From NCBI RefSeq assembly GCF_035594125.1, contig NC_087180.1, positions 13,250,115-13,314,114 on the forward strand: DNA of 64,000 bases, in the 5' to 3' direction. The position numbers were made by a program, and so were the translations under genes. Source of the stretch: Scylla paramamosain. Lineage: Eukaryota; Arthropoda; Malacostraca; Decapoda; Portunidae. A model generated the notes under the pieces. That model was not told the origin of the DNA and did not search any database. It worked only from the letters and a program-made list of their open reading frames with translations. Positions 31,848 through 44,650 of this stretch are shown piece after piece; the first letter of the stretch is position 1, and every line of letters starts with the position of its first letter.

Positions 31848-34800
31848 GCCTGTACATGAAGTACTTGATGTTAAAATAGAGATACAGGTGCTAAAAATTT
31901 CTTCAACACGAAGCTGGTGAAGGGAAAAAATAGTTCGAGATGTAACATAACGCATCTGCTGGTGACCTCTGCTGTCGAGTCTCTGTAAAGGTCGTCGCAG
32001 ATTTTTCGGGTTCAGCATCCTTCAGGGCTTCCAATCCTCCCCAGTTGTTTTCAGTTTTGACCGCCACCATACCACTTGCATTACTCTTCTTTATGACCAA
32101 AGGGAGAAACATCCATTACATTCAGACGAGACACATTTATGAAACGAACCTGAACATGATATAATTGAGAGTGTGTAGAGTAAACTTCCCTTCGAGAGGA
32201 TTGAGAGTTAAAAAGGATTGAACTCACAGATGTATATGTGCAGTGTATCTTGTTTGTGCCATTTTGTGTGATGAGTCTTGATGCAGCTGAGGAGAGCATA
32301 GAGAGGCGCCCGTGATACCTTGGGACTCAGAGCAGCTGGCGTGGCTGTGGTGTTTGAGATGCTCTGAATACCTCGTCCATATCTGACTGATAACATACAG
32401 ACTTGCATGGGAATGCAGAGGTGCAGGGGAGGAGAACCGAAGATAGATTGAAGCTTGTGGCAGAATATTACACTGGTGATAGGTAAAGAGAAAGGATTTG
32501 TGAAGGATAAACAGTAGAGTGTTTATGAGAAAAGAGGCAAAGAGATTTAGGTAATGTAGTGGTAAAGAGGCCGGGGGAGGGAGAAATGAAGGAATGAGTT
32601 TTTGATGTAGATTACTGTGTTTTTTTTTATAGGTAAAGAGATTCAAGAGATGAGTAACGTGTTCATGAGGAAAGACTTAAGTAGGTATTCGTGATTATGT
32701 AAAGGAAAACCACACCTTGAATCAGGCAGCCCAGTCTGAGGAAGAAAGGATGTCACGTTTGCCGGAAGACCTTGGTGGCTGCGGCGGGGCGCTGATGCCA
32801 ATTGACACACCAAAAAATCAGGATGCGACCCGCCACCCTGAGAGGCAAGGCAGGCTGTCTCCTGCTACATGCGATCCCTGCCACACAAATGTAGGAAACT
32901 TCGACCAACTCGCCCCCTGGAACCACGAGTAAGACTTAAAAGCATACAAGATTTTTAATAATTTACAGACTTAGCAAGAGGTACGAGGATAAACATAAAT
33001 TTAATGTAGAAATGTCGTTCCCCGCCTCTCCTCTGTCCCTGCACACTCGTATGTTTCCCGCTGCGCTTTTGTCTACACCTCATGAGAAAGTAAATTTTTT
33101 CCTTGATCCAGAGTTAAGCGAAAACTTCGGGTTGCTTCAGCGTGGCACGGAGTGGAAGCACGCTCACGGAATACATTTTTCCCTTGCCATGCAGAGAGGG
33201 GAATGCAAAGAACTAAAAAAGTGTTGCACTTAATATTGCCGTGAAAATGTTTATGTACATGAGCAAGGCATTAACAGCACGATACCTTCTTTTCTGTAAA
33301 TTAGTTAGGTGCGTTTACTACACTTCAAGCTGAACTGTTAAAGGCTCACTAAGCAAAGCTATTCTGGGCAGGAAACACGCCAGCATTGTGTCCTTGCCGA
33401 GCATTTTCCTTTACTTCTTTTCGTGTTTGCGAGGCTTCATTATTCAAGAGGTGGGAATGATATACCCAGAAAGCTTGCAGCCCACCAAAGAGGCCTTATC
33501 CCCGGTGGCATCAGATCGTATAGACTCTTACCGACAGATCTAATACGCCAGCAAGACTACAAAGGTTTCTTAATGCCTCTGTAGATTTGGGAGGCAGTGT
33601 TGAGATGAGACCGGGCGTTCAGAAATTCGGAGGCAAAAGGCAAGGAGAGAAGACTTCACTTTATCGGTAACTTTGCCACGAACGTCGCCGCCAAGCCAGC
33701 AGCGGGCGGTGCCGCGAGACTGGCCCAGAGGGGGCTTCTTCAGGAGGAAAATATGAGATCCTGGGATATTACCTGGAGCAGTAGAGCCGAAAAAAAGAGA
33801 AAGTCGTGGGAGTTAGGTGGCTGCGTTGAGGAAAATACCTGTTTTGGTTTGTTTTTTTCTTTTTGTACTGAGGGAAGAAGAATGGTGACAGAGTTGTCGC
33901 GCCATTAACTTGTATGTTGGTCTTCACTTACATCTTGTTGCAAGCACGGCGTGATCCTTATTTTCTTTATATCTGTTTCTCGTAGTGAGAGAAGAATTAT
34001 TAAAAAGTCTTATCATTAACATTGAAATCCGTTTTATTCCATATTGCCTTTGTACGGGAAGGGAGACGTAAAAATAGTGGGCAGGAAATATTCACCAAAA
34101 CTACACAAAGGAAAAGGAGGAGCAGTATCGTAACTCAGCGTTCCCTCCACGCCTGACCTTCTCACTGAAGTACGTGGCTTCCTCTTCCCTCGACCTTGCC
34201 CGTTGCTCCCTGCTTGGAGCCTTTCCGCCGTATTAAAGATGTATTTGTTAAGAATGCTGCTGCGGAGCGCCGCTATAACTTTCAGACCGATGGAGAAAAG
34301 TCACAGAAAACTCGAGAGCTGACGGACTTCCAGTGACTTTCGCGGGCTGCCTGACTGATAGACTGGGGGTAACTGATAGACTGTCGCCCCTTTATTAGGC
34401 GGCAGTTATCATGTTGCCACTTTGCCGGTGTGATATACTCTGATCTTAAAACGCAGTTCCTCATGATCGGATTCAGGAGTCTCGCAGGATGCATGTTGTT
34501 GTGACTTCAAAGCAAATGTGTGTTTCAGGAGTATACGCGGCGCGGTGACTTGAGGAAAGTTTGGCAAACCAGGGACGAAGGATCAAGGGGTCGACTTGAT
34601 TAAAGGATGCACTAACTGGGAGAAAGAATCTCCTTCAAGACGAACTGCGGAAGAGGATGAGATGGAGTGAAGCGTGACGTCACCGTGAAGTTTTGTTGAG
34701 ATGTTTTTCAAAGAGTTCATTGAGGCGACACTCCATCGATCTCTCGCCGAGAAATATGTACGGTCGCAATCACGAGTAGAGTAACACAGCGCACTTCACT

Positions 34801-34960
34801 CTTGTGTTTCAAGCTTTTCTCTTCATCTTACTGCCGCTGATTTGCAGAGTGTAATTTCTCAGAGTCTGTAAAGAGAATGTCAGCACAGAGGAATTCAGAA
34901 TGTTCCAATACAGTGTAAGAAAATGTGGAATGTTCTGCTTTTGACGTTAAGAGTATTGTT
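31847..34960. other. Longest array-free unique stretch, no gene confirmed
   Basis: About 3.1 kb without any microsatellite of note, with near-balanced composition in parts (32700-32940, 33480-33760 and 34120-34720). Frames at 32224-32646 minus, 32717-32932 and 33012-33233 show no family I can name. If the window holds real exons, this interval is a sensible place to look. Confidence 0.45.
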
Positions 34961-35086
34961 ACCACCACCACCACCACCACCGCCATCATTGTCAAAATCA
35001 CCACTGCTACCACCACCACCACCACCACCACCACCACCACCTCCTCCTCGTCCACCACCACCACCACCACCTCCACCACCACCACA
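34961..35086. repeat. (CCA)n with CTC and ATC variants
   Basis: A CCA triplet array interrupted by CGCCATCATTGTC and CTCCTCCTCG. Poly-Pro, Thr or Gly/Val frames follow from it. Confidence 0.95.
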
Positions 35087-35401
35087 AACTCTGATCCTCA
35101 CCTAACTTTACCTTACCCCGAAGAAACCCTGTTACGGAGGCACGCAACGCTATTATGACCATAAGGACGCCGTCGCTCAAACGTCAGGCACACGTGGAAA
35201 GTATACGATCTGTTCCAACCACAGCACCGCGACGACGGCAGGTGAGCGAGGCCGCCGCGGGTCGGTGCTGAAAACCTCAAACTGAATCCACTCCTTTGTC
35301 GCGGCGGCCAGGTGTCGTGCTGTTCAGGTTCAGGTGCAGAGAAAACAAAGAAACAGTGTCCTTTACATTTTTTTTACGAGAGACACTAGTGGGACCCTTA
35401 T

Positions 35402-35404
<3 letters not shown>

Positions 35405-35490
<86 letters not shown>
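35405..35490. repeat. (CA)n microsatellite, 86 nt
   Basis: A pure CA run preceded by TGCG. Confidence 0.98.
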
Positions 35491-35492
<2 letters not shown>

Positions 35493-36000
35493 AAGAAAAA
35501 GTAGAAATAGTTATGCTCCACAGATTTCAATGTTTTTCTTTCGTTTTCTTTTTTTTTTTTTTTCGTTTGGTAGGAAGTTTAATATTTGGCAAACTTTTTT
35601 TTTGCGTATATTTTCTAACAATTGTTGTGATTTTTCAAAGTGTTAAGATTTAAATGTTTTCCCTTTTTTTTTTTTTAATATTTGTGCAAGGACGTATAAT
35701 ATTTGATTTTGGATCCTTTTTTATTTTTACTTAAATTTCCGTATCTTTTACTGGGTGTTGAGCTGTTCGGATATGCAAGGGAGTATTGATTATTATAGAG
35801 TTACCTGTGCTAGGTGAGAGACCCATCCGAGGGGAAGCGTATCACCTGGAAGGGAAAATTAATTAAGTGATAGAAGGTGAGGGAGGTGCTTCAGGTTTCC
35901 CCTTCTCTCCTCGACTGTTCTTCTCTCATTATCACTGGATTACAAAAATAAGTTAAGGTTTATCTCTTGTCTTCCCAAATGTTGTCTATTAAATTTTTAA
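35491..36000. other. T-rich spacer, no gene seen
   Basis: T-runs of 11-15 nt near 35550 and 35665, otherwise unique. Confidence 0.6.
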
Positions 36001-36415
36001 TGTTCTCCAGACTTTTCATTTCCTCTCCTGGTCTTTTCATTGTTGTCTTGCTCATTCCGCCTCGTTTCATTTAGTTTTCCTCTTCTTCTCTTCTCTTTAT
36101 TTATGTTACCTTTACTTTCTTGCCCCAGTCTTTTTTTCCTTTTCTTCCACTTCCTTCCCTTCCCTTTCTTTTCTCCCCTTTCTTTCCTTTCCCTTCCTTT
36201 TTCATACCTACCCTTTCCTTCCTTTCCTTTCCTTTCTCATCCCTTCCCTCTCCTTTCCTTTCCTTTCCTTTCCTTTCCTTTCCTTTCCCTTCCCTTCCCA
36301 TCCCTCCCCTCTCCTTCCTTTCCCTTCCTTTCCTATTCCTTCTCTTCCCTTCCCTTCCCTTCCTTTCCTTCTTTCCCCTTCTCTTTCCTCCCCTACCATC
36401 CATGCTCTGTTTTTT
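36001..36415. repeat. Pyrimidine block with (TTTCC)n/(TTCCC)n
   Basis: CCTTT/CCCTT pentamers predominate from about 36150 to 36375. Plus frames read Phe/Leu/Ser/Pro and minus frames read Lys/Gly/Glu/Arg, all from the pentamer. Confidence 0.9.
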
Positions 36416-36474
36416 ATACATTCCCAGAGACAATTACGGGGAATGTGAAAGACAACATTAGTGGGCCGTCACCG

Positions 36475-36780
36475 AGGTGTCTGCAGCGAGGGGAGAGGAC
36501 GGAGAAGATAGAGAGGGGAGAGAAAGCCAGGACTTCCAAGGGGGCGTAAAGGAGTGTAGTGTTTGGTTAGGAGTGAGGGAGAGATGAAGAGAGTGGAAGG
36601 TAATAAAAGAGGGGGAGGAGAAGGAAAGGGAGGAGGAGGGAGAGCATCAAGAGCAGGAAGATAGAAGGAGGGGCGTGGATGAGAGACAGTATTTGAAAAG
36701 ATGGGAGGAGGATAGAAGGAGGTACGAAGGAAAAGGAAGAGGGAGGGATGAACAGATGGAGTGAAGGAGGAGGATGAGAA
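36475..36780. repeat. Purine-rich low-complexity block
   Basis: GGAGG/GAGAGG/AAGG sequence over about 300 nt, directly after the pyrimidine block and therefore of opposite strand bias. Confidence 0.82.
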
Positions 36781-36879
36781 TACGAGAGGGTATTCTTCAA
36801 ACTTGGGTTTAAAGTTATCAACCATATTCTTATTCACACTCTTGAAAAAAAAAAGGGACTTCAAATTGATTCACTCGGC

Positions 36880-37105
36880 AGGTGTTGGGAGAGTCGACCC
36901 GCTGGCTGCCTTCCAAGCGAGGAATTTCACTCACTTTATCTCCCACTTAGTGTTCAAAGGCCTTACTGTGCGAGTGACGGCCGGCAATGTGTTCCCTGAA
37001 GGCATCGCTGCAGGAAATCTCCCCCCGGGTTTCACTGGGGGAAGTCACAAGGACGAGCCGCGTTTACGAGAGAAGTTTTTAGAGGAATGCCTCGTTAATA
37101 TATAA
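36880..37105 (+). other. Unrecognised open frame segment, doubtful exon
   Basis: The C-terminal two-thirds of an open frame beginning at 36761. Residues encoded from about 36880 onward have balanced composition (AGVGRVDPLAAFQARNFTHF and so on) and lie in a GC-rich island. The first part is AT-rich and looks non-coding. No family recognised. Confidence 0.12.
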
Positions 37106-37154
37106 AGAAAAAAGAAACCGATCAAAACTTGCTGTTCCAATCTCTCTTTATATG

Positions 37155-37380
37155 ACGGAAAATTACCTCCCTTTCTCTAATATTTTTCCTCGTCTCTACC
37201 AGTGATTTCCGCTTTTACTCCGCCTAACTTTGACAGCGGCCAGTCTGCTGAGGTGAACGACGGACAGATGAGATAAAAGGAAAAATATGAGGAGGGAGAA
37301 AGAGAGGGTGGGATAGAGGGAGAGGGTGAAGGAAAGATAGTTTTTGTCGCATGTAAAGGGCCTCAAAAATTAATTATGCC
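37155..37380. repeat. Dispersed repeat family C, copy 1
   Basis: Aligns with 43352-43599 in the same orientation. Shared phrases, in order, are AAAATTACYTCC, ACCAGTGATTTCC, CGCCTAACTTTG, a CAACGAC/GAACGAC phrase, GGAGGGAGA or GGAGGGAGAC, GTTTTTGWC, and CTCAAAAAT near the end. Divergence is substantial, with indels in the middle. Confidence 0.85.
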
Positions 37381-37986
37381 AAATTTTTTTTCGTTTGGCT
37401 TTGCTGGATGGAAGAGACAGATGCATTTTTCCCGGAGTTTGTATATTTTTTCAGGGTTTATGATTGGTTTGGTTCCAGTGACGTGAATGGAAGGCCAGTG
37501 AAGATTAGCGGCAAAGGATCCAGCAAACTAGGTCATCATCTATAGGGAGATTTATGCTGTGGGAGATTGTGAATGATACTGCGTTTGTCTCTGGAAGATA
37601 AACATTTTTTTGCTGGACTGCTGACTTGAGGAAAAGATGGAAAATAAACGTTCTTTTTTCCTGAACTGATCAACTGAGGAAATGTTTCTAGCTCAAGGTC
37701 ATGAGAGATTAATCCCGAAAGAAAATGAGAATGATGTTACCTGGTGCTGATAAAGTGTTGAAGATAATATTTTGGCTGACTTTGCATGTAGATGAAAGAT
37801 ATCTAGCGGAAGGTCATGTCGAGACTGCACGTGTTTGGAGCTGAGGATGCCGCGATGAGAAGTGAATGGTGTTAACGAGAGCTTCAGGTGGCGGAGGAAA
37901 GTCAAGGTCAAAGAAAACCAATCAGGCAACTTTGATTAAATACGATATGATACAAGACAAGCAGCGAATGAGATATCTTTCAGTCA

Positions 37987-37989
<3 letters not shown>
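37381..37989. other. Unique stretch with short diverged duplications
   Basis: RATAAACRTT..CTGAGGAA-like phrases occur at about 37597 and 37643, and CTAGCKSAAGGTCATG occurs at about 37689 and 37803. No gene seen. Confidence 0.55.

Positions 37990-38078
<89 letters not shown>
37990..38078. repeat. (CT)n microsatellite, 89 nt
   Basis: A pure CT run, the first CT/GA array after a gap of more than 6 kb. Confidence 0.98.
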
Positions 38079-38080
<2 letters not shown>

Positions 38081-38319
38081 CTTTGTATTAACCTTCTGCA
38101 CATTGGAATTTGCCGTTCTTTTCTCAGAGTTATAGAGTTTCTTCATTGCAATAAAGGATAAAGGATTGAGAATGATGGCGGCGTGAAAGTGTGACGCGTA
38201 TAACTGGCTGATATATACTGTGTGATGAATGTGACAAAGGAACAGGATTTTTACAGAGGGTAAAGTATAAAAAAATCATGATTGTTTTTGACACTAACAA
38301 GTTTAAACGGGTTCATAAA

Positions 38320-38960
38320 ATACACGATAAAAAAAATAAATAGAGATTCTAATTTTATTTGTTGATGTATAACTTTTTTCATGAATAATTTAAAAATAAA
38401 TGTAAGGTGATACAAAACATTCATTATTATTTAGACGTTAACAAATTTTAGTAAAATAAATTCAGTAAATAGGCTAAATAAACGGATTTACTGTCTAACA
38501 AGTGATAAAAGTAACTGGATAATAACCTTTTATGATGATTTGGAAAATAAACTCTAAAATAAAGCACATGACTAAAGATTAAGAAGATAGATGTTACTGG
38601 ATAATAACCTTTAATGATAGATTCGAGAGTAAAATGTAAAGTAACATAAGACTTACGATTCTTTAGAGATTGAGAAGACTATGTACAGTAAATAAAGTAA
38701 ATAGAATATATTATATTACAATAGGCATTACTAAAGAATGACTACTTTATGAAATATTCCATTGTCTGATGCAATAAGTAATATATTAGGTTAGATTAGG
38801 TTAAGTTAGGTAAAGTAAATAAAATAAAGAATTAGAGAATACCATATACATAACTAAAGAATGTCTATTTTATGAAGCATTTCAGTGTGTGAAGCAATAT
38901 AAAGGATACTTATTGTTGAGGCGCTGGGAAAGCTAAACAAAGTGAATACAGTAAATAGAG
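38320..38960. repeat. AT-rich degenerate repeat region
   Basis: ACTGGATAATAACCTTT occurs at about 38514 and 38596 (82 nt apart). CTAAAGAATG..TTTATGAA occurs at about 38731 and 38854 (123 nt apart). AGTAAATA/AATAAA phrases recur throughout. The unit is not fixed, so this is an eroded tandem or a patchwork. Confidence 0.75.
38786..38810 (+). repeat. TTAGG-like interstitial repeat, five units
   Basis: Five consecutive pentamers: TTAGG, TTAGA, TTAGG, TTAAG, TTAGG. TTAGG is the ancestral arthropod telomere repeat. The short length and two variants fit an interstitial or chance match, not a chromosome end. Confidence 0.5.
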
Positions 38961-39107
38961 GGATTTCAGTTCCGCTTCAAGGTAAGGATAAGGTTAAATG
39001 TTTTACTAAGCGGCTTAAGAAGAGATAAATCCTCATTAAAAGGTATAAGAAGAAAATGTATGACTCCATCTGTCTCTGTCTCCCTCGGTCTTTATCTTCC
39101 TGTCCGA

Positions 39108-39730
<623 letters not shown>

Positions 39731-39972
39731 TCGTCGTCGTCATCATCACAATCATCACGATCATCATCAACACCATTGTCACCATCATCAGTATCATTAT
39801 CGCCATCATCAGTATCATTATCGCCATCATCAGCATCATTACCATCATCATCAGTATCATTACCACCATCAATATCATCACCATCATCATCAATATCATT
39901 ACCCTCACCAATATCATTACCACCATCATCAATATCATCATTCTCCTCCTCTTCCTCCTCCTCATCATCAGT
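39731..39972. repeat. (ATC)n with 21-nt higher-order units
   Basis: ATC triplets organised into a longer unit. CCATCATCAGTATCATTATC begins at 39782, 39803 and, in variant form, 39824, and is followed by looser 18-24-nt versions. It is open in all frames, giving His-, Ile-, Ser- and Met-rich translations. Confidence 0.92.
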
Positions 39973-40088
39973 CTTATCCTCGCCAATGGGACATGAGTAA
40001 ATTATATTTTTCTCTTTGCAACATCACTTATTATTGTGATTGTAACAGCTACACTATTCCTCTTGAAGCGCAGCAGGCCAGTACATAA

Positions 40089-40093
<5 letters not shown>

Positions 40094-40165
<72 letters not shown>
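40094..40165. repeat. (AC)n microsatellite, 72 nt
   Basis: A pure AC run. Confidence 0.98.
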
Positions 40166-40167
<2 letters not shown>

Positions 40168-40269
40168 CCTTTGATTAAATGTCCTAAATCAGCAAAACGT
40201 TGATTTGAAAAGGGAAAGCGACGCAGCATCGTTACAAAGTATTAAAAACAACTGAAATGACAAGTTAAA

Positions 40270-40278
40270 ATAATAATG

Positions 40279-40334
<56 letters not shown>
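40270..40334. repeat. (ATA)n microsatellite, 65 nt
   Basis: ATA units with a single GAT near the start. Confidence 0.97.
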
Positions 40335-41205
<871 letters not shown>

Positions 41206-41340
41206 CCAGCTTTCTCATAAGGAAGGCCGCCACCAGTCCCACAGAATCTCTCCTTTTGGGTATGGGGGCTGAAAATTCCTGATACCTAATTAACAGCGAA
41301 AGGAATGTGATTAATCTTTATTAACCCCTACACACACACG

Positions 41341-41342
<2 letters not shown>

Positions 41343-41433
<91 letters not shown>
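41343..41433. repeat. (CT)n microsatellite, 91 nt
   Basis: A pure CT run preceded by a short (AC)5, 140 nt after the previous TC array. Confidence 0.98.
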
Positions 41434-41437
<4 letters not shown>

Positions 41438-42080
41438 ATTTAGGTCATGATAACTTCCTGCAGCTTCCTGTTCTTTGTTACTCTAAGCAGCGCCATTTCG
41501 CTTGAACTCTTTCTGGAAGTTGGTCTGTGGAGTTCGTGATGAGCGTGATTCACTTCCTTCACTCCTTTGTTTTCCTTTTCATTTCATAGTCGTTCAGCTT
41601 CAACTTTTCCAGACGAGCTATTTTTTGTTAATCTCTGCAATTGAAGTCGGCATGCTATTTTTTTTTTTTCATTTACTCTCCTTTAATAACCAGCATAGTT
41701 TCCATGTATTTGTGACGACGATCATTCTTCAGAACCAGGCGGAACGATCTGCTCGGTTCCTCTACGTATTTTATTTTTTTTTCCATTGTTTATGGCTCTT
41801 GTGCCCTGACGAGTCTCCTACAGTGCCTTATCTGCTCGATCTGCCTCTGCTAACGTCACTACCCGCCCACTCTTGTCCCTCTCCTCATTGGATGTAGGGA
41901 GCCTTTTGTAGCATGTCTCTGCTTATTATTCTCTGTTTATCTCGGCATGGTTGTAATTTGGAGCACAATGATACTGCTGCACTTTCACGTCCTGTTACCT
42001 CTCCAGTGGTGATTATGCTCTTGCTGATGTCGAGTGTTAGCAGATGGCGAGATAAGTCAGGTATTCTGCTATATGTGTTT
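41434..42080. other. T/C-rich spacer, no gene seen
   Basis: The 131-codon frame at 41502-41897 is Phe/Leu/Ser-rich and has no recognisable domain. Confidence 0.5.
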
Positions 42081-42287
42081 GCTTGTTTACCTGTTTGCTT
42101 GTCTATTTGTCTGTCTTCATGTCTATCCTTCTGTCTGCCTGTTTCCATGTCTGTCTGTCTGTCCATCTACCTATCTGCTCGTTTGTCTGTTTTCTTGCCT
42201 GTCTGTCTCTCTGTCTATCTGCTTGTCTGTCTGTCTGTGTATCTGTCTATCTGTCTGTCTGTCCGTCTATCCGTCTGTCTGTCTGTT
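42081..42287. repeat. (CTGT)n with CTAT, TTGC and CCGT variants
   Basis: A tetranucleotide array over about 207 nt, degenerate at the 5-prime end and cleaner towards 42230-42287. It is open in all three plus frames because the unit has no stop. Confidence 0.95.
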
Positions 42288-42606
42288 CGGAGAGGCACCA
42301 GAAATGTGTGAGGATCAAGGATTTTTATTAAGCTTCCAAAGTTCGCCACGCGTTTCGCTAAGTTTACAGAGAATGTTTGAGTGCCCTCCATTTTTACCTT
42401 GTAGGGAGCGAGAGCTACGAGGCACTCAGTTTGTTGTCACTCAGGGTGGTGGCTGGGAGTTGTTTCCTGACTGAGTATCGTGCACCACTTCAGGCAACAG
42501 TATCCATTCTCCTCTCCGGGACATGCAGCGGTGCCGTCCCATGAATGTTGGTTTCTGTGTTCTCTGAATGCTAACGTTTGCTCTTCTTTAAATATCAACG
42601 TTTGTC

Positions 42607-42705
42607 CTTTAATGAATATGAGTCTCAATAAAGTTACGTTGTCTCAGCGCTCAAGGTGATGCTGTGAGTTGTCACACGGCTTTGTATTACTGCACGGGTT
42701 AACGT
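42607..42705 (+). repeat. Dispersed repeat family A, copy 1
   Basis: Aligns with 43211-43323. TGAATMTGAGYCTCAATAAA, ACGTTGT, CAGCGCT, AAGGTGAT and GTTGTCACACGGC..TTGTATTACTGCACGGGT are shared in order. Copy 2 has an extra 13-15 nt before GTTGTCACACGG. Confidence 0.9.
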
Positions 42706-42773
42706 CCGCTTGATTATGAATTAATACATCTGAGCATGTCTCTGTGATGAGGACGCACGAATCTAGTAATAAT

Positions 42774-42774
42774 G

Positions 42775-42852
<78 letters not shown>
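42774..42852. repeat. (CTA)n microsatellite, 79 nt
   Basis: A pure CTA array lying between family A copy 1 and family B copy 1. Confidence 0.97.
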
Positions 42853-42857
<5 letters not shown>

Positions 42858-42865
42858 TCTACCTC

Positions 42866-43040
42866 CACCTGATATATAATTTTTAACTATCTACGATTAT
42901 TTAACTGGCAGACATGTTAAAAATAAAGAGATGTGTTAATGTCCTTTTTTTCAAATCTAATGAAAAGTAGAGATTAATTTGTTCACTAAGGATCAAAATA
43001 ACGTAATTATTGCTGGCCAAAAATTTGCCTGAAGCTAAAA
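42866..43040 (+). repeat. Dispersed repeat family B, copy 1
   Basis: Aligns over about 175 nt with 46484-46659. Shared phrases are CACCTGAT, ATCTAC, TTTAACTG, AGACATGTTAAAAA, TCTAATRAAAAGTA, GATCAAAATAACGTAATTAT and GGCCAAAAATT..GAAGCTA. Confidence 0.9.
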
Positions 43041-43048
43041 ATAAAGTA

Positions 43049-43103
43049 ATAACAACAACAACAACAATAACAACAACAATAAGTACAACAGCAGCAATAA
43101 TGA
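43049..43103. repeat. Imperfect (CAA)n
   Basis: AAC/AAT triplets, degenerating into CAGCAGCAATAATG. Confidence 0.9.
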
Positions 43104-43210
43104 TAAAATTGCATAATTCATAATTTTACTATAATATCCATTCGCACTATGTTCTAATTATGAACGTATGATTTAGGATAATATCTCCTCTCTCATGGAT
43201 CAGCTGCTTT

Positions 43211-43323
43211 CTCTTTATGAATCTGAGCCTCAATAAAGCTACGTTGTGGCAGCGCTAAAGGTGATACTGTGATTTTGTACTGTAGTTGTCACACGGCCTT
43301 GTATTACTGCACGGGTGAACGTT
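43211..43323 (+). repeat. Dispersed repeat family A, copy 2
   Basis: The second copy of the unit at 42607, direct orientation, 604 nt downstream. It lies about 30 nt upstream of family C copy 2. Confidence 0.9.
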
Positions 43324-43351
43324 AAGGTGGCGGCGGGAGCACAGTCAGACC

Positions 43352-43599
43352 TATAGAAAATTACTTCCTCTTTCCTTTAATTTCTTCGTCGTAACCAGTG
43401 ATTTCCTTTTTCCCTTCGCCTAACTTTGTCGGTGGCGAGCCTCTTTAGGTCAACGACCGACAAAGGAGATGGGGAAAAAAGGGAAATGGGAAAAAAAGGG
43501 AAAAAAGGAGATGGGGAAAAAAGGACCGGAGGGAGACGGGTAAGGAGCGAGGGGAAAAAGTAGGTTTTTGACACATAAAGCTCAAAAATGATTACCTCT
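43352..43599 (+). repeat. Dispersed repeat family C, copy 2
   Basis: The counterpart of 37155-37380. It differs by a local expansion of GGGAAAAAAGG/GAGATGGGG units at about 43471-43530, which makes this copy longer. Confidence 0.85.
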
Positions 43600-43704
43600 A
43601 AGTCTTCTTTCGTTCATTGAATTAGATTACTCTGTAGAAATGTATTCGAAAAGAACATATTTTCAATCTCTTCGACTTTCCTTGACAGATCCCATGGCCA
43701 TCAG

Positions 43705-43708
<4 letters not shown>

Positions 43709-43792
<84 letters not shown>
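43709..43792. repeat. (GA)n microsatellite, 84 nt
   Basis: A pure GA run. Confidence 0.98.
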
Positions 43793-43795
<3 letters not shown>

Positions 43796-43909
43796 TCCTT
43801 CCACTCCACTATGCCACTAGCCATGTAAGCTTCGCTCCCTCCTCTTCAAACTCAGAAGCTTCCCTCGTTAAGGTTCATCTCCCGTACTCTACACAACGCA
43901 CGCACGTTT

Positions 43910-44143
<234 letters not shown>

Positions 44144-44269
44144 TGTTTGCCAAGTTTTGTGCAGTCCAGCATGACGTCTGAAAATATAACCATTCATGGG
44201 AAGCTCTTTTTTCCTTTTCAGTGGGGGGTAATCTAATTTTGGACGTTTGTGCAATGGAAGTATGAGCAT

Positions 44270-44650
44270 GGAGGAAGGAAGGAAGGAAGGAAAGAGAGAC
44301 GAAGGAGAACCAGGAGCAGCAGGAGGAGGAGGAAGAGGAGGAGAGTTTAGTAGGTTAATGAGAAGAAAGAGTAGAAGGAGCAGGAGGATGAAGAGTAGGA
44401 AGAAGTTGATGAGAAGACAGTGAAGGAAGAGCAGGAAGGAAGGATAGGAGACGGAAAGGAAACGAGGAAGAGGAGCGAGGGGGAGAAGGGAGAGAAAGGG
44501 AGGCTCTGTGGGAGGGAGAAGCGGAGGGAGGAATGTTGAAAGAGGACGAGGAGGCGAAACTAGATTGTCTGGGGGACCATTGGTAGTGGTGATGGTGGCG
44601 GTGGTAGCGAAGGAGGAGGAGGAGGAGGAGGAGGAGGAGGAGGAGAAAGG
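44270..44650. repeat. Purine-rich block ending in (GGA)n
   Basis: GGAAGG, GAGGA and AAGAAG runs with a pure GGA array at about 44607-44645. The minus strand gives Ser/Leu/Pro-rich frames. Confidence 0.88.

Noticed and set aside
36101..36433. Lys/Gly/Glu/Arg-rich 110-codon minus-strand protein
   Set aside because: Translation of the TTTCC/TTCCC pentamer block.
42081..42287. CRISPR-like array of short repeats
   Set aside because: The unit is a degenerate CTGT tetranucleotide with no spacers; the genome is eukaryotic in character.
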